In this document: piece by piece, positions 8,201 through 15,327 of the stretch
Position numbering within the stretch: position 1 is the first letter of the stretch
Layout of the letters: each line of letters starts with the position of its first letter
NCBI GenBank assembly: GCA_018001935.1
Contig: JAGNHB010000035.1
Location: 1-60,429 of the forward strand
Length of the DNA: 60,429 nt
Source: Acidobacteriota bacterium
Lineage (GTDB): Bacteria > Acidobacteriota > JAAYUB01
Direction: 5' to 3'
Made by a program: the position numbers and the translations under genes
The notes under the pieces: generated by a model
What the model was told of the DNA's origin: nothing
The model's input: the letters and a program-made list of their open reading frames with translations, nothing else
The model's database searches: none

Positions 8201-9348
8201 TTGGGCTGAGCGTGCCCTTCCTTGTCGAGGGTGATCAGGATGTTGGCGGGCTTGATGTCCTTGTGGAGGACGCCCACCGAGTGGGCCGCCGCCAGGGCCT
8301 CGGCCACCCGGGCCACGATGAGGACCCGCTCCTTCAGCGGAACCTTCCCGCCCCCCCCCTGCTTCTCGAACCACTCCAGCAGGCTGCCGCCCTCGGTGTA
8401 CTCGGCCTCGAGGAAGTAGGGCGGGTCGTCGAAGTTCCAGTCCCGGATCCGGGCGATGTCCTCCCGGTTGCCCAGGGCCTCCTTGATGAGCCGGAAGAGG
8501 GTGACCTCCCGCTTGATGCCCCGGAGCCGCTCCGCCTCGAAGCAGAACTTGAAGACGAGGAGGTCGTGGGTTTTCTTGTGCTTCGCCAGCCAGACCTCGC
8601 CGTAGCCGCCTTCCCCGAGCTTCTCCACCAGCGCCCAGTTGGGGCGGTGCGGCACGTCCTGCCCGGGGGAGGGGCGCCAGCCGAGGATGGTCTGGTCGCC
8701 GACGATGCGGTGGGCCTTCTCGGAGTCGGGCGGCGGGGTCAGGGGGGCGAAGTCGGGCTCCCCCACCTCGTAGATCTCGGTGGGTTCCTCCACCCCCTTG
8801 AGGGCGAAGTTGCCGTGGGCGAGCCAGTTGAGGCGGGCGGGGAGGGCCTGGCTCCCCACGGCCGCCCGGCGGATGACGTCGAAGGCGGTGCGCGTCAGGA
8901 GGGTCTGCCCGGCGGTGGCCAGGGACATCAGTCGCGCGGCCACGGGTTTGGCCAGCCCTTCCACTTCCAGGGGCTTCGCGCCGCGGGCCACGTCCTCCGG
9001 GGGGTTCTCCCGCAGGAAGACCTCCCCCAGGTGGATGCCCACCCGGGCCGCCAGCCGGACGCCGAGGGCGCCGGAGAGTTCCCGCAGCCCGGCGTGGTAG
9101 GCCATGGCGTAGGCCAGGGCGTCGATGGGACGGTCGAAGAGCAGGAGGAAGCCGTCGGTCTTGTCGATCTCCCGGCCGCGGTTGGCCGCCAGGAGGTCCC
9201 GGGCCATGCGGTCGTGGCGCCCGAACACCGTGAAGATCTGCTCGTCGCCCAGCTGCCCGGTGATCTTGGTGCTGTCCACCAGGTCGGTGAGGACCAGGGT
9301 TTTGAGCACCGCCGCCGTGGTGTCGATCGTCTCGTCCGTTTCGCTCAT
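5269..9348 (-). CDS. Transmembrane Ser/Thr kinase, cyclase-like domain and propeller
   Basis: A 1359-residue multidomain signalling protein. Residues 1-200 resemble a class III nucleotidyl cyclase (VLTDLVDST, KTDGFLLLF). Residues 238-505 are a Hanks-type kinase: glycine loop GEGGYGEV at 245-252, Lys267, catalytic HKDIKPAN at 362-369 (HKD instead of HRD), DFG at 386-388, and SGGTMQYMAPE. A basic stretch leads into one membrane helix (about 529-547), then TPR repeats (about 560-720) and a C-terminal WD40/YVTN-like beta-propeller outside the membrane. The usual catalytic Asn of the cyclase motif is missing (GLAKPVAARL), so that domain may only sense. The ATG at 9348 has GAGG upstream. Both neighbours bind cyclic nucleotides. 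Confidence 0.9.
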   Translation of the reverse strand: MSETDETIDTTAAVLKTLVLTDLVDSTKITGQLGDEQIFTVFGRHDRMARDLLAANRGREIDKTDGFLLLFDRPIDALAYAMAYHAGLRELSGALGVRLAARVGIHLGEVFLRENPPEDVARGAKPLEVEGLAKPVAARLMSLATAGQTLLTRTAFDVIRRAAVGSQALPARLNWLAHGNFALKGVEEPTEIYEVGEPDFAPLTPPPDSEKAHRIVGDQTILGWRPSPGQDVPHRPNWALVEKLGEGGYGEVWLAKHKKTHDLLVFKFCFEAERLRGIKREVTLFRLIKEALGNREDIARIRDWNFDDPPYFLEAEYTEGGSLLEWFEKQGGGGKVPLKERVLIVARVAEALAAAHSVGVLHKDIKPANILITLDKEGHAQPKLTDFGIGLLTDTSRLAEFGITVMGATEMAATKSATSGGTMQYMAPELLEGKLPTTQADIYSLGVILYQLAVGDMQRTLAPGWERQVEDPLLREDIAAAVEGVLENRLSSAGELARRLRALDERRAQREAEEKAKKAAERSRRRRKIVIPVMIGLAVLAVAMAIQARRIALEAERANREAETARQISDFMVELFTLTEADKGRGDTITAREILDRGAEKIRRELSGQPVTQARMMSTIGLVYVKLGLLGKAEPLIREALAVREKALGPDHPDTADSLDTLGVLLTRQKKYGEAEQTLRKALAVQEGLNPEGAATAGVLLHLADLLKAQGRHGDAQPYEMRAAAILKKGEPGTAAGTFFQPRKEVFALAREIDVSQNTSAILGRGPFPSSVITQEPGMLHLVDIEGRQPPKDQPLGEGEEVAAILGNAGVAVRKGSRLIGRPVFHKEAKWKEMLILDGIKPTEKVFCEPGADQLILAERNSLRLLRAEGDKFVSSAPISISGDLISAKAVPGFFAVADQASNVRAYRAADFKEILNVRIEDGGVHALAIDHMHEKLAVGGWFDAIYVYDLKGVRPVQKFSSPGKTNALHFVIDYPTLLVARKGEVLAWREGQGIIARYETQGASYTHILQGEDGILVLDDFAKKVLSFSYRSFPLTDTKKIANTEIWGGTFSTDGRFFFLGSSDGRIHRYDMPRGIIDSKVAHTQGVTSLVCAGNELISAADDKTIARWSIDRLDLLSQNKAHDYLVNYLFWEDKAKRLWSCSQDQQVKSWSLPDFKQLSVISPKRGPVASIWVDSAKGLALVGMWTQRWLEMRLRGGGWEITREQPVNAVNVYAMAYHPDLNMVCLVGTQRGDLWLYDVETGNAGRLATADEYASSCTILGKDTFLVFGKNTVVSYRMERRKEGIHYTVGYNLNTDIGIAFVCAASRDGNQAVSGSADGRIAVFSPSELVKQPTYQAMLTVVPPTGPPSETKGKPKR

Positions 9349-9401
9349 GTCCGATCCTCCCCCCGGGGCGACGGCCCCCGCGATCCAGCCTGACGTTTCC
9401 G

Positions 9402-9487
9402 TCAAAAGTGCCACCGCCCTCCGGGCGATGGCTCAACCCAAGGTCTTACCACCACTTTTCCGTTCGATTCCCGACGTTTCGCAACCC
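9402..9487 (+). repeat. Dispersed ~90-bp hairpin repeat, copy R2
   Basis: Second copy of the hairpin element: CAAAAGTGCCACCGCC, then CTCCGGGCGATGGCTCAA and CTTTTCCGTTCGATTCCCGAC. It fills most of the 141-base gap between two genes of the signalling module. Its presence inside what should be an operon means it is probably transcribed, in antisense to its standard orientation. Confidence 0.8.
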
Positions 9488-9489
9488 CG

Positions 9490-10497
9490 TCACTCCTCCT
9501 CGGCCCCCGCGTCGAAACCGATCTCGAAGTCGATCTCGGGCACCGCCCGCTCGTCGATCTCCCCCCGGGCCAGTTTTTCCTCGGGGCTGCCGAAGCGCCG
9601 GTTGCAGAAGTCGGTGATCACCTCCGAGACCTTGGGGTGCTGCTCGCCGATCTTTTGCAGGGCGGCCTGGTCCAGCTCGAGGACGTCGCAGGAGGAGGCC
9701 GCGGTGATGGTGGCGGAGCGCGGCTGCCCCGTGACCAGGGAGATTTCGCCGAAGAAGGCGCCCTCGTCGAGGGTGCGGACCATCTGGTTCCGGTTGCGCT
9801 CGTCCCGGACGTAGACCCGCACGCGGCCCCCGGCCAGCACGAAGAGGCTGTCGCCGGGCTCCCCCTCGGTCACGATGATCTCCCCCGGCGAGAAGGACTT
9901 CAGGATCAGCCCCCGCATGAAGGCCGCCAGTTCGTGGGGTGCGAACTCGCTGAAGAGGGGGGACCCCTTCACGCCCTGGAAGCCCGGCGCGGGGCCGACC
10001 GGCGCCCCGACGGAAGGCCGCAGGGGTTGATCGGGCGGCGGCGGGGGGCGCAGCGGCAGGGTCTTGAGCGCCTGGGCTGCCTCGGAGGGTTGAGGGGTTG
10101 CGGCCGGGGCCGCCCCGGGGACCGCGACGGCCGGTCGGGCGCCCGCCGGGTAGAACTTCCGGGTCGCCTCGGCGCTCTGCAGCCCGATGGTCTCGGCCAG
10201 TTTCTCCTCCAGGCCGGGCCGGTCCGGGGCCAGCCGCTGGATGTTCTTGATGACGGCCACAGCCTTGGCGAGGTAGTTGTCTTTCACGAAGCGGTCGGCG
10301 AGGTCCTCGAGGACCTTCACGGCTTTGTCCTTCTGCCCGTCGAGTTCGAGCACCAGCGCCAGCTGCTGGATCAGCCAGAGGTTGTCCTTGTTCTCCTTCG
10401 CCTGCAGCTGCTCGCGGATCAGCGTCACGGCCTTGCGGTAGTTCTTCGAGGCCATCAGGTTCTCCAGGTTGCTTCCTTTGCCCAGCCACTTCAGCAT
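9490..10497 (-). CDS. TPR and cyclic nucleotide-binding protein
   Basis: A 335-residue protein. Residues 1-105 are paired helices like TPR repeats (NYRKAVTLIREQL, KDKAVKVLEDLADRF). A Pro/Ala-rich linker (about 117-178) precedes a cyclic-nucleotide-binding domain (about 180-305) with an intact phosphate-binding cassette: FFGEISLVTGQPRSATIT around residues 248-264, including Arg260. The tail is acidic. The ATG at 10497 has a strong GGAGGTGA site. It is upstream of and co-oriented with the kinase/cyclase-like gene, so it is a likely effector or receptor in the same pathway. The helical part probably mediates partner binding. Confidence 0.87.
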   Translation of the reverse strand: MLKWLGKGSNLENLMASKNYRKAVTLIREQLQAKENKDNLWLIQQLALVLELDGQKDKAVKVLEDLADRFVKDNYLAKAVAVIKNIQRLAPDRPGLEEKLAETIGLQSAEATRKFYPAGARPAVAVPGAAPAATPQPSEAAQALKTLPLRPPPPPDQPLRPSVGAPVGPAPGFQGVKGSPLFSEFAPHELAAFMRGLILKSFSPGEIIVTEGEPGDSLFVLAGGRVRVYVRDERNRNQMVRTLDEGAFFGEISLVTGQPRSATITAASSCDVLELDQAALQKIGEQHPKVSEVITDFCNRRFGSPEEKLARGEIDERAVPEIDFEIGFDAGAEEE

Positions 10498-10555
10498 CTC
10501 TCACCTCCCTCGAATGTCGGTGCGCCGTCTCCGGAAAAACAGGCACGGGGTCAAG

Positions 10556-10665
10556 GTTGACGCGGTCGCAAAAAGTGCCGTCACCCTCCGGGTGATGGCT
10601 CAAACAAAGGCCTTACAGACACTTTCCCGCTCGTTTTCCGACTTTTTGATGCGAGGGCATCAACG
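10556..10665 (+). repeat. Dispersed ~90-bp hairpin repeat, copy R3
   Basis: Third copy. GACGCGGTCGCAAAAAGTGCC opens it, with the same longer left flank as copy R4. The hairpin reads GCCGTCACCC, loop TCC, GGGTGATGGC. Compared with the consensus, one C-G pair has changed to a T-A type pair on both arms. The 464-base gap 10498-10961 holds this element, an inverted-repeat element and the atp promoter. Confidence 0.85.
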
Positions 10666-10692
10666 TTGACAGTCCCGCAAAAAGCCCTTTTC

Positions 10693-10789
10693 TCTCACGG
10701 AGGCACGGAGGCACGGAGAAATGCAAATCGTATTTAATAGAATCAAAGTTCCTTATGGTTCTTCTCCGTGCTTCCGTGCCTCCGTGAGA
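10693..10789. repeat. Long inverted-repeat element IR-A
   Basis: Two 28-base arms (10693-10720 and 10762-10789) that are inverted copies of each other with one mismatch, built on the trimer-like theme GGAGGCACGGAGGCACGG. The ~41-base spacer contains ATGCAAATCGTATTTAATAG. Related elements are at 13010 (inverted orientation) and 40491. It could form a very long hairpin in RNA or a cruciform in DNA. Confidence 0.85.
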
Positions 10790-10903
10790 TCCGAATCCGG
10801 GCTTGTTGCGACCGTGTCGACATGAGGCGCTCTGAAACTACGCCCTTCATGCTATCAGGAAACCCGGGGGATGGCAACCGGTTTTTCGTTCACCGGACAA
10901 GGC

Positions 10904-10932
10904 TTTACAAACGGGCCCGGCGGGGTTATCAT
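10904..10932 (+). promoter_or_regulatory. Promoter of the atp operon
   Basis: TTTACA (10904-10909) and TATCAT (10927-10932) with a 17-base spacer, each one base off consensus, in otherwise very GC-rich DNA. The atpI start codon is 29 bases further on, preceded by GGAAGGAGG. Confidence 0.7.
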
Positions 10933-10961
10933 TCCCGGGTCACGGCCCGGAAGGAGGCGAC

Positions 10962-11348
10962 ATGGTCACGGGGGGGCGAACGGCACAGGAATCCGTCATC
11001 CGGCGGATCGGCATCTGGACCCTGGTCTGCGCCGGGGTCGGCGGGACGGTCTTCCTCGCGATGGGGAAGTTCGCCCTCGCGCTCTCCATCACCCTCGGCG
11101 GGGTGCTGGCGTGGGTGCTTTACCAGGGGCAGGTCCGGATCGTGGACCGGGCGTTGAAGAAAGCCGCGGGCCGGGGGGCGGGGCGGAGTTTTTTTTTGCG
11201 ATACCTTTTGATTCTGCTCGCCGCCTGTGCTATGATCCGGCTTTCGATATTTGACGTGGAAGGCTTCTTCTGGGGCCTGCTGCTGCCGGCGGCGGCCGTG
11301 ATGATCGAGAGCGTGGCCTACCTCACGGGCCTGACCAGGGGCGAGTGA
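10962..11348 (+). CDS. atpI: ATP synthase I-like membrane protein
   Basis: A 128-residue protein with about four hydrophobic segments (roughly residues 17-36, 38-52, 76-93 and 99-120). It lies three bases before atpB, behind a strong GGAAGGAGG site. This size, topology and position are those of AtpI, an accessory protein that helps assemble the c-ring of F-type ATP synthases. Sequence conservation in this family is low, so the name depends largely on context. Confidence 0.75.
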   Translation: MVTGGRTAQESVIRRIGIWTLVCAGVGGTVFLAMGKFALALSITLGGVLAWVLYQGQVRIVDRALKKAAGRGAGRSFFLRYLLILLAACAMIRLSIFDVEGFFWGLLLPAAAVMIESVAYLTGLTRGE

Positions 11349-11351
11349 ACG

Positions 11352-12110
11352 ATGGAACAACTGTGGCTGACACGCGTGCTGAATGCGCTGCTGGGACCGG
11401 CGGTGGTCCGGGTCGGCGAGACCCTCGGCGCCCGCTTCGAGAACCCGGCCGCCCCGATCCCCAACCACGTGGCCTACATCCTCTTCGTGACCGTCTTCCT
11501 CGTGGTCTTCTTCTGGTGGCTCCGGCGGAAACTCAGCATGGACCGCCCGGGGGGGATGCAGCACCTGGTCGAGTCCGTGGTGGGCGGCATCCAGGGGCTC
11601 AGCGACGCCATCATCGGGCCGCAGGGGCGCAAACACCTCTCCTTCCACGTCTCCCTCGGCACCTTCATCTTCTTCGCCAACCTCGTCGGCCTGGTGCCCG
11701 GTTTCGAGTCCCCCACCAGCAACATCAACGTCACCGCCGGGTGCGCCATCGTGGTGTTCTGTTACTACAACTGGGTGGGGATCCGGCAGCACGGCCTGCT
11801 GGGCTACCTCAAGGAGTTCATGGGGCCGGTCCCCCTCATCGCCCCGCTCATGGTCCCCGTGGAGATCCTGTCCCACCTGGCGAGGCCTTTCTCGCTGTCC
11901 GTCCGTCTCTTCGCCAACATCTACGGCGAGGACCTCATCATCCTGGTGTTCGCCGGCCTGCTCCCCTTCGTGCTCCCGCTCCCCATCCTGGCCCTGGCCA
12001 TTTTCACCAGCCTGCTGCAGGCCTTCGTGTTCGTCATCCTGTCCATCGTCTACATCTCGCAGACCGTCGCCCACGACGACGGGCACGGCGAGGAAGCCCA
12101 CGCCCGCTAG
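11352..12110 (+). CDS. atpB: F-type ATP synthase subunit a
   Basis: Integral membrane stator subunit of F0 (252 residues) forming the ion half-channels beside the c-ring. The helix with the essential arginine is clear: LSVRLFANIYGEDLI. Upstream are VPGFESPTSNINVTAG and LSFHVSLGTFIFFANLVGL, both typical of the family, and several more hydrophobic helices follow. The C-terminus ends in a His/Asp-rich tail. It is the second gene of atpI-atpB-atpE. Subunit b and the F1 genes do not follow, so they must lie elsewhere. Confidence 0.95.
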   Translation: MEQLWLTRVLNALLGPAVVRVGETLGARFENPAAPIPNHVAYILFVTVFLVVFFWWLRRKLSMDRPGGMQHLVESVVGGIQGLSDAIIGPQGRKHLSFHVSLGTFIFFANLVGLVPGFESPTSNINVTAGCAIVVFCYYNWVGIRQHGLLGYLKEFMGPVPLIAPLMVPVEILSHLARPFSLSVRLFANIYGEDLIILVFAGLLPFVLPLPILALAIFTSLLQAFVFVILSIVYISQTVAHDDGHGEEAHAR

Positions 12111-12163
12111 CGGCGGGCCCCGTGAGGAAAATCCCCAATGAAAGCATACCCAAGGAGGCTATC

Positions 12164-12481
12164 GTGAAGAAACGAATCATCGTGATGGGTGCCATGGCCG
12201 TCCTCGCCGCCCTGTTCACCCTGCCGGTCCTGGCCGAGGGCGCCCCGCCGGCGGAGAAGGCCGCGGCCGCCGACGGCTGGATGAAGGTCCTGCCCGCGTT
12301 CGCCATGGCGCTGGCGTCCGCCGTCTGCGGCCTGGGCCAGAGCAAGGCCATCGTGGCGGCCTGCGAGTCCGTGTCCCGCAACCCCGGCGCCGCGGATTCC
12401 ATCCGGTTTTTCCTGATCCTCGGCCTCGTCCTCATCGAGTCCCTGGCCCTCTACACCCTCCTGATCATCTTCGCCAAGTAG
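12164..12481 (+). CDS. atpE: F-type ATP synthase subunit c
   Basis: Ring-forming ion-carrying subunit, 105 residues from a GTG start at 12164 behind AAGGAGG. Residues 1-24 look like a cleavable signal or extra membrane segment (MKKRIIVMGAMAVLAALF), then the two-helix hairpin with the polar loop SRNPGA. The ion-carrying carboxylate is Glu92. Gln59, Glu92, Ser93 and Tyr97 occupy the places of Gln32, Glu65, Ser66 and Tyr70 of the Ilyobacter-type sodium c subunit, so sodium coupling is possible. The position of that protein's Thr67 is Leu here. An in-frame earlier start is possible but has no ribosome-binding site. Confidence 0.93.
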   Translation: MKKRIIVMGAMAVLAALFTLPVLAEGAPPAEKAAAADGWMKVLPAFAMALASAVCGLGQSKAIVAACESVSRNPGAADSIRFFLILGLVLIESLALYTLLIIFAK

Positions 12482-12490
12482 AATACCCCG

Positions 12491-12519
12491 GACGCGCCGC
12501 CCCCGCCGGGCGGCGCGTC
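12491..12519 (+). terminator. Hairpin after the atp operon
   Basis: A perfect 12-bp GC stem (GACGCGCCGCCC at 12491-12502 and GGGCGGCGCGTC at 12508-12519) with a five-base loop starts nine bases after the atpE stop. No T-tract follows, so it is a likely 3' end, but not a classical intrinsic terminator. Confidence 0.6.
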
Positions 12520-12870
12520 CCCCACGCCCCGTCAAGCTCCGGCCCCACGCCCCGTCAAGCCCCGGGCGGAAGTACCCTCGCCCGCCGGCCCGCGATCCCG
12601 TGAACTACCCTCGCCCGCCGGCCTGCGATCCCGTGCGGAGTGCGGCGCGCAGGCTTCCGGAGCGCCGTTTTCCATTGGCCGCCTGCGGAATGCGGTGCGA
12701 AGGCCGCCGGAGCGCCGCTTTTGAACAAAGCCCAAGAGCAAGGCGCGCAGGCTTCCGGAGCGCCGCTTTCCCGCGACGGCCCGCCGATTCCGCGGTCACA
12801 GCCCTTGACCTCCCCGCAAAGCCCTTGCAACCCGCGAATCACGCGAACGCGTGCGAATCGGAAATCAATC

Positions 12871-12975
12871 ATGACGCGGTCGCAAAAAGTGCCATCGCCC
12901 TCCAGAAGATGGCTTAAACAAAGGCTATACATACACTTTCCTCTTCGTTTCCCGACTTTTTTTCGAACGCATCAA
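12871..12975 (+). repeat. Dispersed ~90-bp hairpin repeat, copy R4
   Basis: Fourth copy: GACGCGGTCGCAAAAAGTGCC, then ATCGCCCTCCAGAAGATGGC, TTAAACAAAGGC and CTTCGTTTCCCGACTTTTTT. The inner part of the right hairpin arm has decayed, leaving GCCATC pairing with GATGGC. Like R3, it lies next to an IR element, so the two families tend to co-occur. Confidence 0.8.
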
Positions 12976-13009
12976 TATTCGATGCCCTCGCAAGAAGTTC
13001 TGGTTGTGA

Positions 13010-13107
13010 TCTCACAGAGGCACAGAGGCACGGAGAAGAATTCATAAAGACTGTTGATTCTATTAAATACGATTTGCATTTCTCCGTGCCTCCGTGTCTC
13101 TGCAAGA
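13010..13107. repeat. Long inverted-repeat element IR-B
   Basis: Arms at 13010-13037 and 13080-13107 carry the same GGCACGGAG theme. The spacer is the reverse complement of that in IR-A (TTCTATTAAATACGATTTGC), so this copy is inverted relative to IR-A and IR-C. The arms have more mismatches than IR-A. Confidence 0.82.
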
Positions 13108-13460
13108 GAAAAAGACTTGCAAGTGCCGACTGCTTTCAGAAGCGGAGCAGACCTTGCGGTCGAATGGCGCCCTCTCCCGCCTTCGCCCCGCGGGGACAGT
13201 GAAATCTTCGAGAGGCCTCTCCCCGCCCCGAAGGGGAGGGGGCGTTTCAGCCGGGGGCAAGGCGCGGGCGCCGGCGGCGAACGTCCGGAGGCCGGGATGT
13301 TCCGGGCGCCCGCGTCGCCGCCCCCGGGTCGCGTCGGCAGGGGAATGAAACGCACCCTGAAGGGGTGCGGGACGGGAGATCGAGCGGGGACGGGAAACAG
13401 GGTTCGGAGGGGGAGTTCACGCGTCCCCGCGGGCTTTGGGTCGGGCTGCGCGTGAAATCG

Positions 13461-14537
13461 TCAGGGCCTGGGCGTCGGCTTTGAACGTTGCGCCGATTCC
13501 CCTTCCGCCAGCCGCGCCCGCACCCGGGCCTCCCGGCAGACGGCGTCGGTGACCCCGTCCAGCGCCCCGCCGGTGCGGGCGGAGAGGGCGGGGCAGCGGC
13601 CGCAGTGCGGCAGCAGCTCGCAGTTCCGGCAGGCCTGGCGGGTGCCGTGCCTCATCCCGCGAAGCGCCGCCAGGACCGGCGAATGGGCCCAGGCGTCCGC
13701 GAAGCGTTCCCGGGTCAGGTCGCCCGCCGGCGCGGGCATCAGCGTGCACCCGTAAAGCCGCCCCGCCGGGTCGATGGCGCAGAAGCGGTGACCGGCATAG
13801 CAGACCGGGTCCTCCGGCCGGGACTGGTAAAACGCCGTCTGCGGCTGGAACGGGGCGGCCAGGCGCATCGCCGCCTCCAGTTCGGTCTCGGACAGCACCT
13901 CGCCATGGTTGCAGGCGTTGCCGGTGCAGTCCGGGAACACGGTGAAGTCGGCCCGGAAAGGGAAGCCGTGGTCGTCGGCCCACGCGAAGGTCTCCGGCAG
14001 GCTGCGGTAGTTGGTCCGGGTGACGGGGGTCTTGAGCATCACGGGGACCCCGGCGTCCTGGAGCGACCTCAGGTTGCCCTCCAGCCGCTTGAAGCTGCCG
14101 GGGACGCCGGTGACGGCCTCGTAGACCTCCGGCCGGCTGCTGTAGAAGCTGATTTCCACCGTTCCCACCCCGGAATCCGCGAGCCGGGCCGCATCGTCGG
14201 GGGTCAGCACGACACCGCTGGTGAAGACCGTCACGAAGGTCCCGAGCCGGATCGCCCGGTCGATGAGGGTGAACAGGTCGTCCCGGAGGAGGGGCTCGCC
14301 GCCGGAGAAGGTCAGGAACAAGGTGCCCGCCGCGGAAAGTTCGTCCAGGATCCGAAGCCACGCCCCGGTGGGGAGTTCCGGTTCCGCCCCCGCCCGCGGC
14401 CAGACGTGGCAGTGCCGGCAGCGACAGACGCACCGCCAGGTCAGCTCCGCGAGGACGGCGAGGGGGACCCGCTCCCGCGCGGCGGTTCCGAGGACCTCGG
14501 CGTAATGATAAAGATCAAAGGCTTTTTCGGGTTGCAT
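13461..14537 (-). CDS. Radical SAM/SPASM peptide-modifying enzyme
   Basis: A 358-residue radical SAM protein. The SAM-cluster motif is Cys36-x3-Cys40-x2-Cys43 (RCVCRCRHC), followed by FSGGEPLL for SAM binding. The C-terminal SPASM region has CAIDPAGRLYGC, then CRNCELLPHCGRC and a final AVC, enough for auxiliary iron-sulfur clusters. SPASM enzymes of this size (PqqE-like) usually modify ribosomal peptides or proteins. It overlaps the HPr-kinase-like gene by 23 bases and is the last gene of the cassette. The substrate is not known; the Cys tail of the PqqD-like protein at 21388-21873 is a candidate. Confidence 0.9.
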   Translation of the reverse strand: MQPEKAFDLYHYAEVLGTAARERVPLAVLAELTWRCVCRCRHCHVWPRAGAEPELPTGAWLRILDELSAAGTLFLTFSGGEPLLRDDLFTLIDRAIRLGTFVTVFTSGVVLTPDDAARLADSGVGTVEISFYSSRPEVYEAVTGVPGSFKRLEGNLRSLQDAGVPVMLKTPVTRTNYRSLPETFAWADDHGFPFRADFTVFPDCTGNACNHGEVLSETELEAAMRLAAPFQPQTAFYQSRPEDPVCYAGHRFCAIDPAGRLYGCTLMPAPAGDLTRERFADAWAHSPVLAALRGMRHGTRQACRNCELLPHCGRCPALSARTGGALDGVTDAVCREARVRARLAEGESAQRSKPTPRP

Positions 14538-15327
14538 CCATCACGTCCATGAACTGCCGGCTGCGGGTGAAGCGGAGCCGGTATACGGGGCTTCTCCGGA
14601 CGAGGTCGGCCGTGTGCCGGAAGAGCCGCGACAGGTGGTCGGGGTCGCCCGCGCCCGCCACCGTCTGGGAGAGCAGGAGCCGAAGGGCCTGGGCGGGGGG
14701 CAGCGCTTCGCATTCGTCCGTGGCGGACTTCTCCAGCCAGCAGATGCCGGCCAGGGGGAATGTCCCCGTGAGATCACACCGTCCGAAGGGAGTGCCGCTC
14801 AGGGTGGGTGTGCTTTCCCCGTCGATCCCCACGCAGCACAACTCGTCGTTGAGCAGCGGCCGGCCGGCCAGCTCCGCCACCGTGCTTTTGCCCGCTCCGG
14901 AGGGCCCCGCGAAGAGCCAGGCCGTCTCCCCGTCCACCAGGCCGGCGCCGTGGACCAGAATGCGGCTGCGGCTTTCCAGGAGGTGGGAGAGCAGGATCTG
15001 CAAGCCCGCGCGGTAGGCTCGGCTGCCAGGGGTCTGGTGGAAGGCCCCCCGCCGGCCGGGAAGGTCGAGCCGGCCCCGGAAAACGGGGGAATCGAATGCG
15101 ATCACGCCCGGGTTGCCGTCGAGAAGGGTCAGAGGGCACCCCGTCAGGGCAGAAGCCGCAGGGGGCGGGGAGAGGTCTTCCTCAACGGCCACTGTAAAAA
15201 CAGCTCCATTCGTCGAGGGGTCCGACGGATGGAGCTTGAAGCGTGCGAAGGAAGGGTCGAGCGACGCCGGGGGCAATCTCAGGTCCAGCCGGGCCCCCGA
15301 GAGACTCAGGCGGAACGTTTCCGTCAC
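14515..15327 (-). CDS. HPr-kinase-like P-loop protein
   Basis: A 270-residue ATP-binding protein with a Walker A motif GPSGAGKST (residues 141-149), LVHGAGLV just before it, and LLNDELCCVG as a probable Walker B. This arrangement matches the HPr kinase/phosphorylase-like ATPases seen next to PqqD and radical SAM genes, such as ScmC of the SynChlorMet type. The GTG start at 15327 overlaps the upstream stop (GTGA), which I prefer to an ATG at 15399 lying inside the upstream gene. True HPr kinase is unlikely, because no PTS genes are nearby. A role in phosphorylating the modified peptide is a guess. Confidence 0.8.
   Translation of the reverse strand: MTETFRLSLSGARLDLRLPPASLDPSFARFKLHPSDPSTNGAVFTVAVEEDLSPPPAASALTGCPLTLLDGNPGVIAFDSPVFRGRLDLPGRRGAFHQTPGSRAYRAGLQILLSHLLESRSRILVHGAGLVDGETAWLFAGPSGAGKSTVAELAGRPLLNDELCCVGIDGESTPTLSGTPFGRCDLTGTFPLAGICWLEKSATDECEALPPAQALRLLLSQTVAGAGDPDHLSRLFRHTADLVRRSPVYRLRFTRSRQFMDVMDATRKSL

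Larger units (their letters stand above)
12520..13460. other. Gene-free GC-rich intergenic stretch
   Basis: No credible gene. 12540-12800 holds imperfect direct repeats: CTCGCCCGCCGG twice, and GCAGGCTTCCGGAGCGCCG at about 12649 and 12748 with a diverged copy near 12700. 12827-12865 contains an inverted copy of a CCCGCGAATCACGCGAACG motif also present before each RAYT gene. Copy R4 and element IR-B follow. 13110-13460 shows nothing beyond short GC-rich palindromes such as CCCCGCCCCGAAGGGGAGGGG. Confidence 0.6.

Noticed and set aside
4918..9393. Long plus-strand open frame of 1491 codons opposite the kinase gene
   Set aside because: It is antisense to a protein with clear kinase, TPR and propeller motifs; the translation is low-complexity (Gly/Leu/Val/His) without domains. 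High GC keeps the opposite frame open.
14515..15327. True HPr kinase of a PTS regulatory system
   Set aside because: No HPr or PTS genes are nearby, and the gene overlaps a radical SAM gene, so it is better placed with the PqqD-associated relatives.
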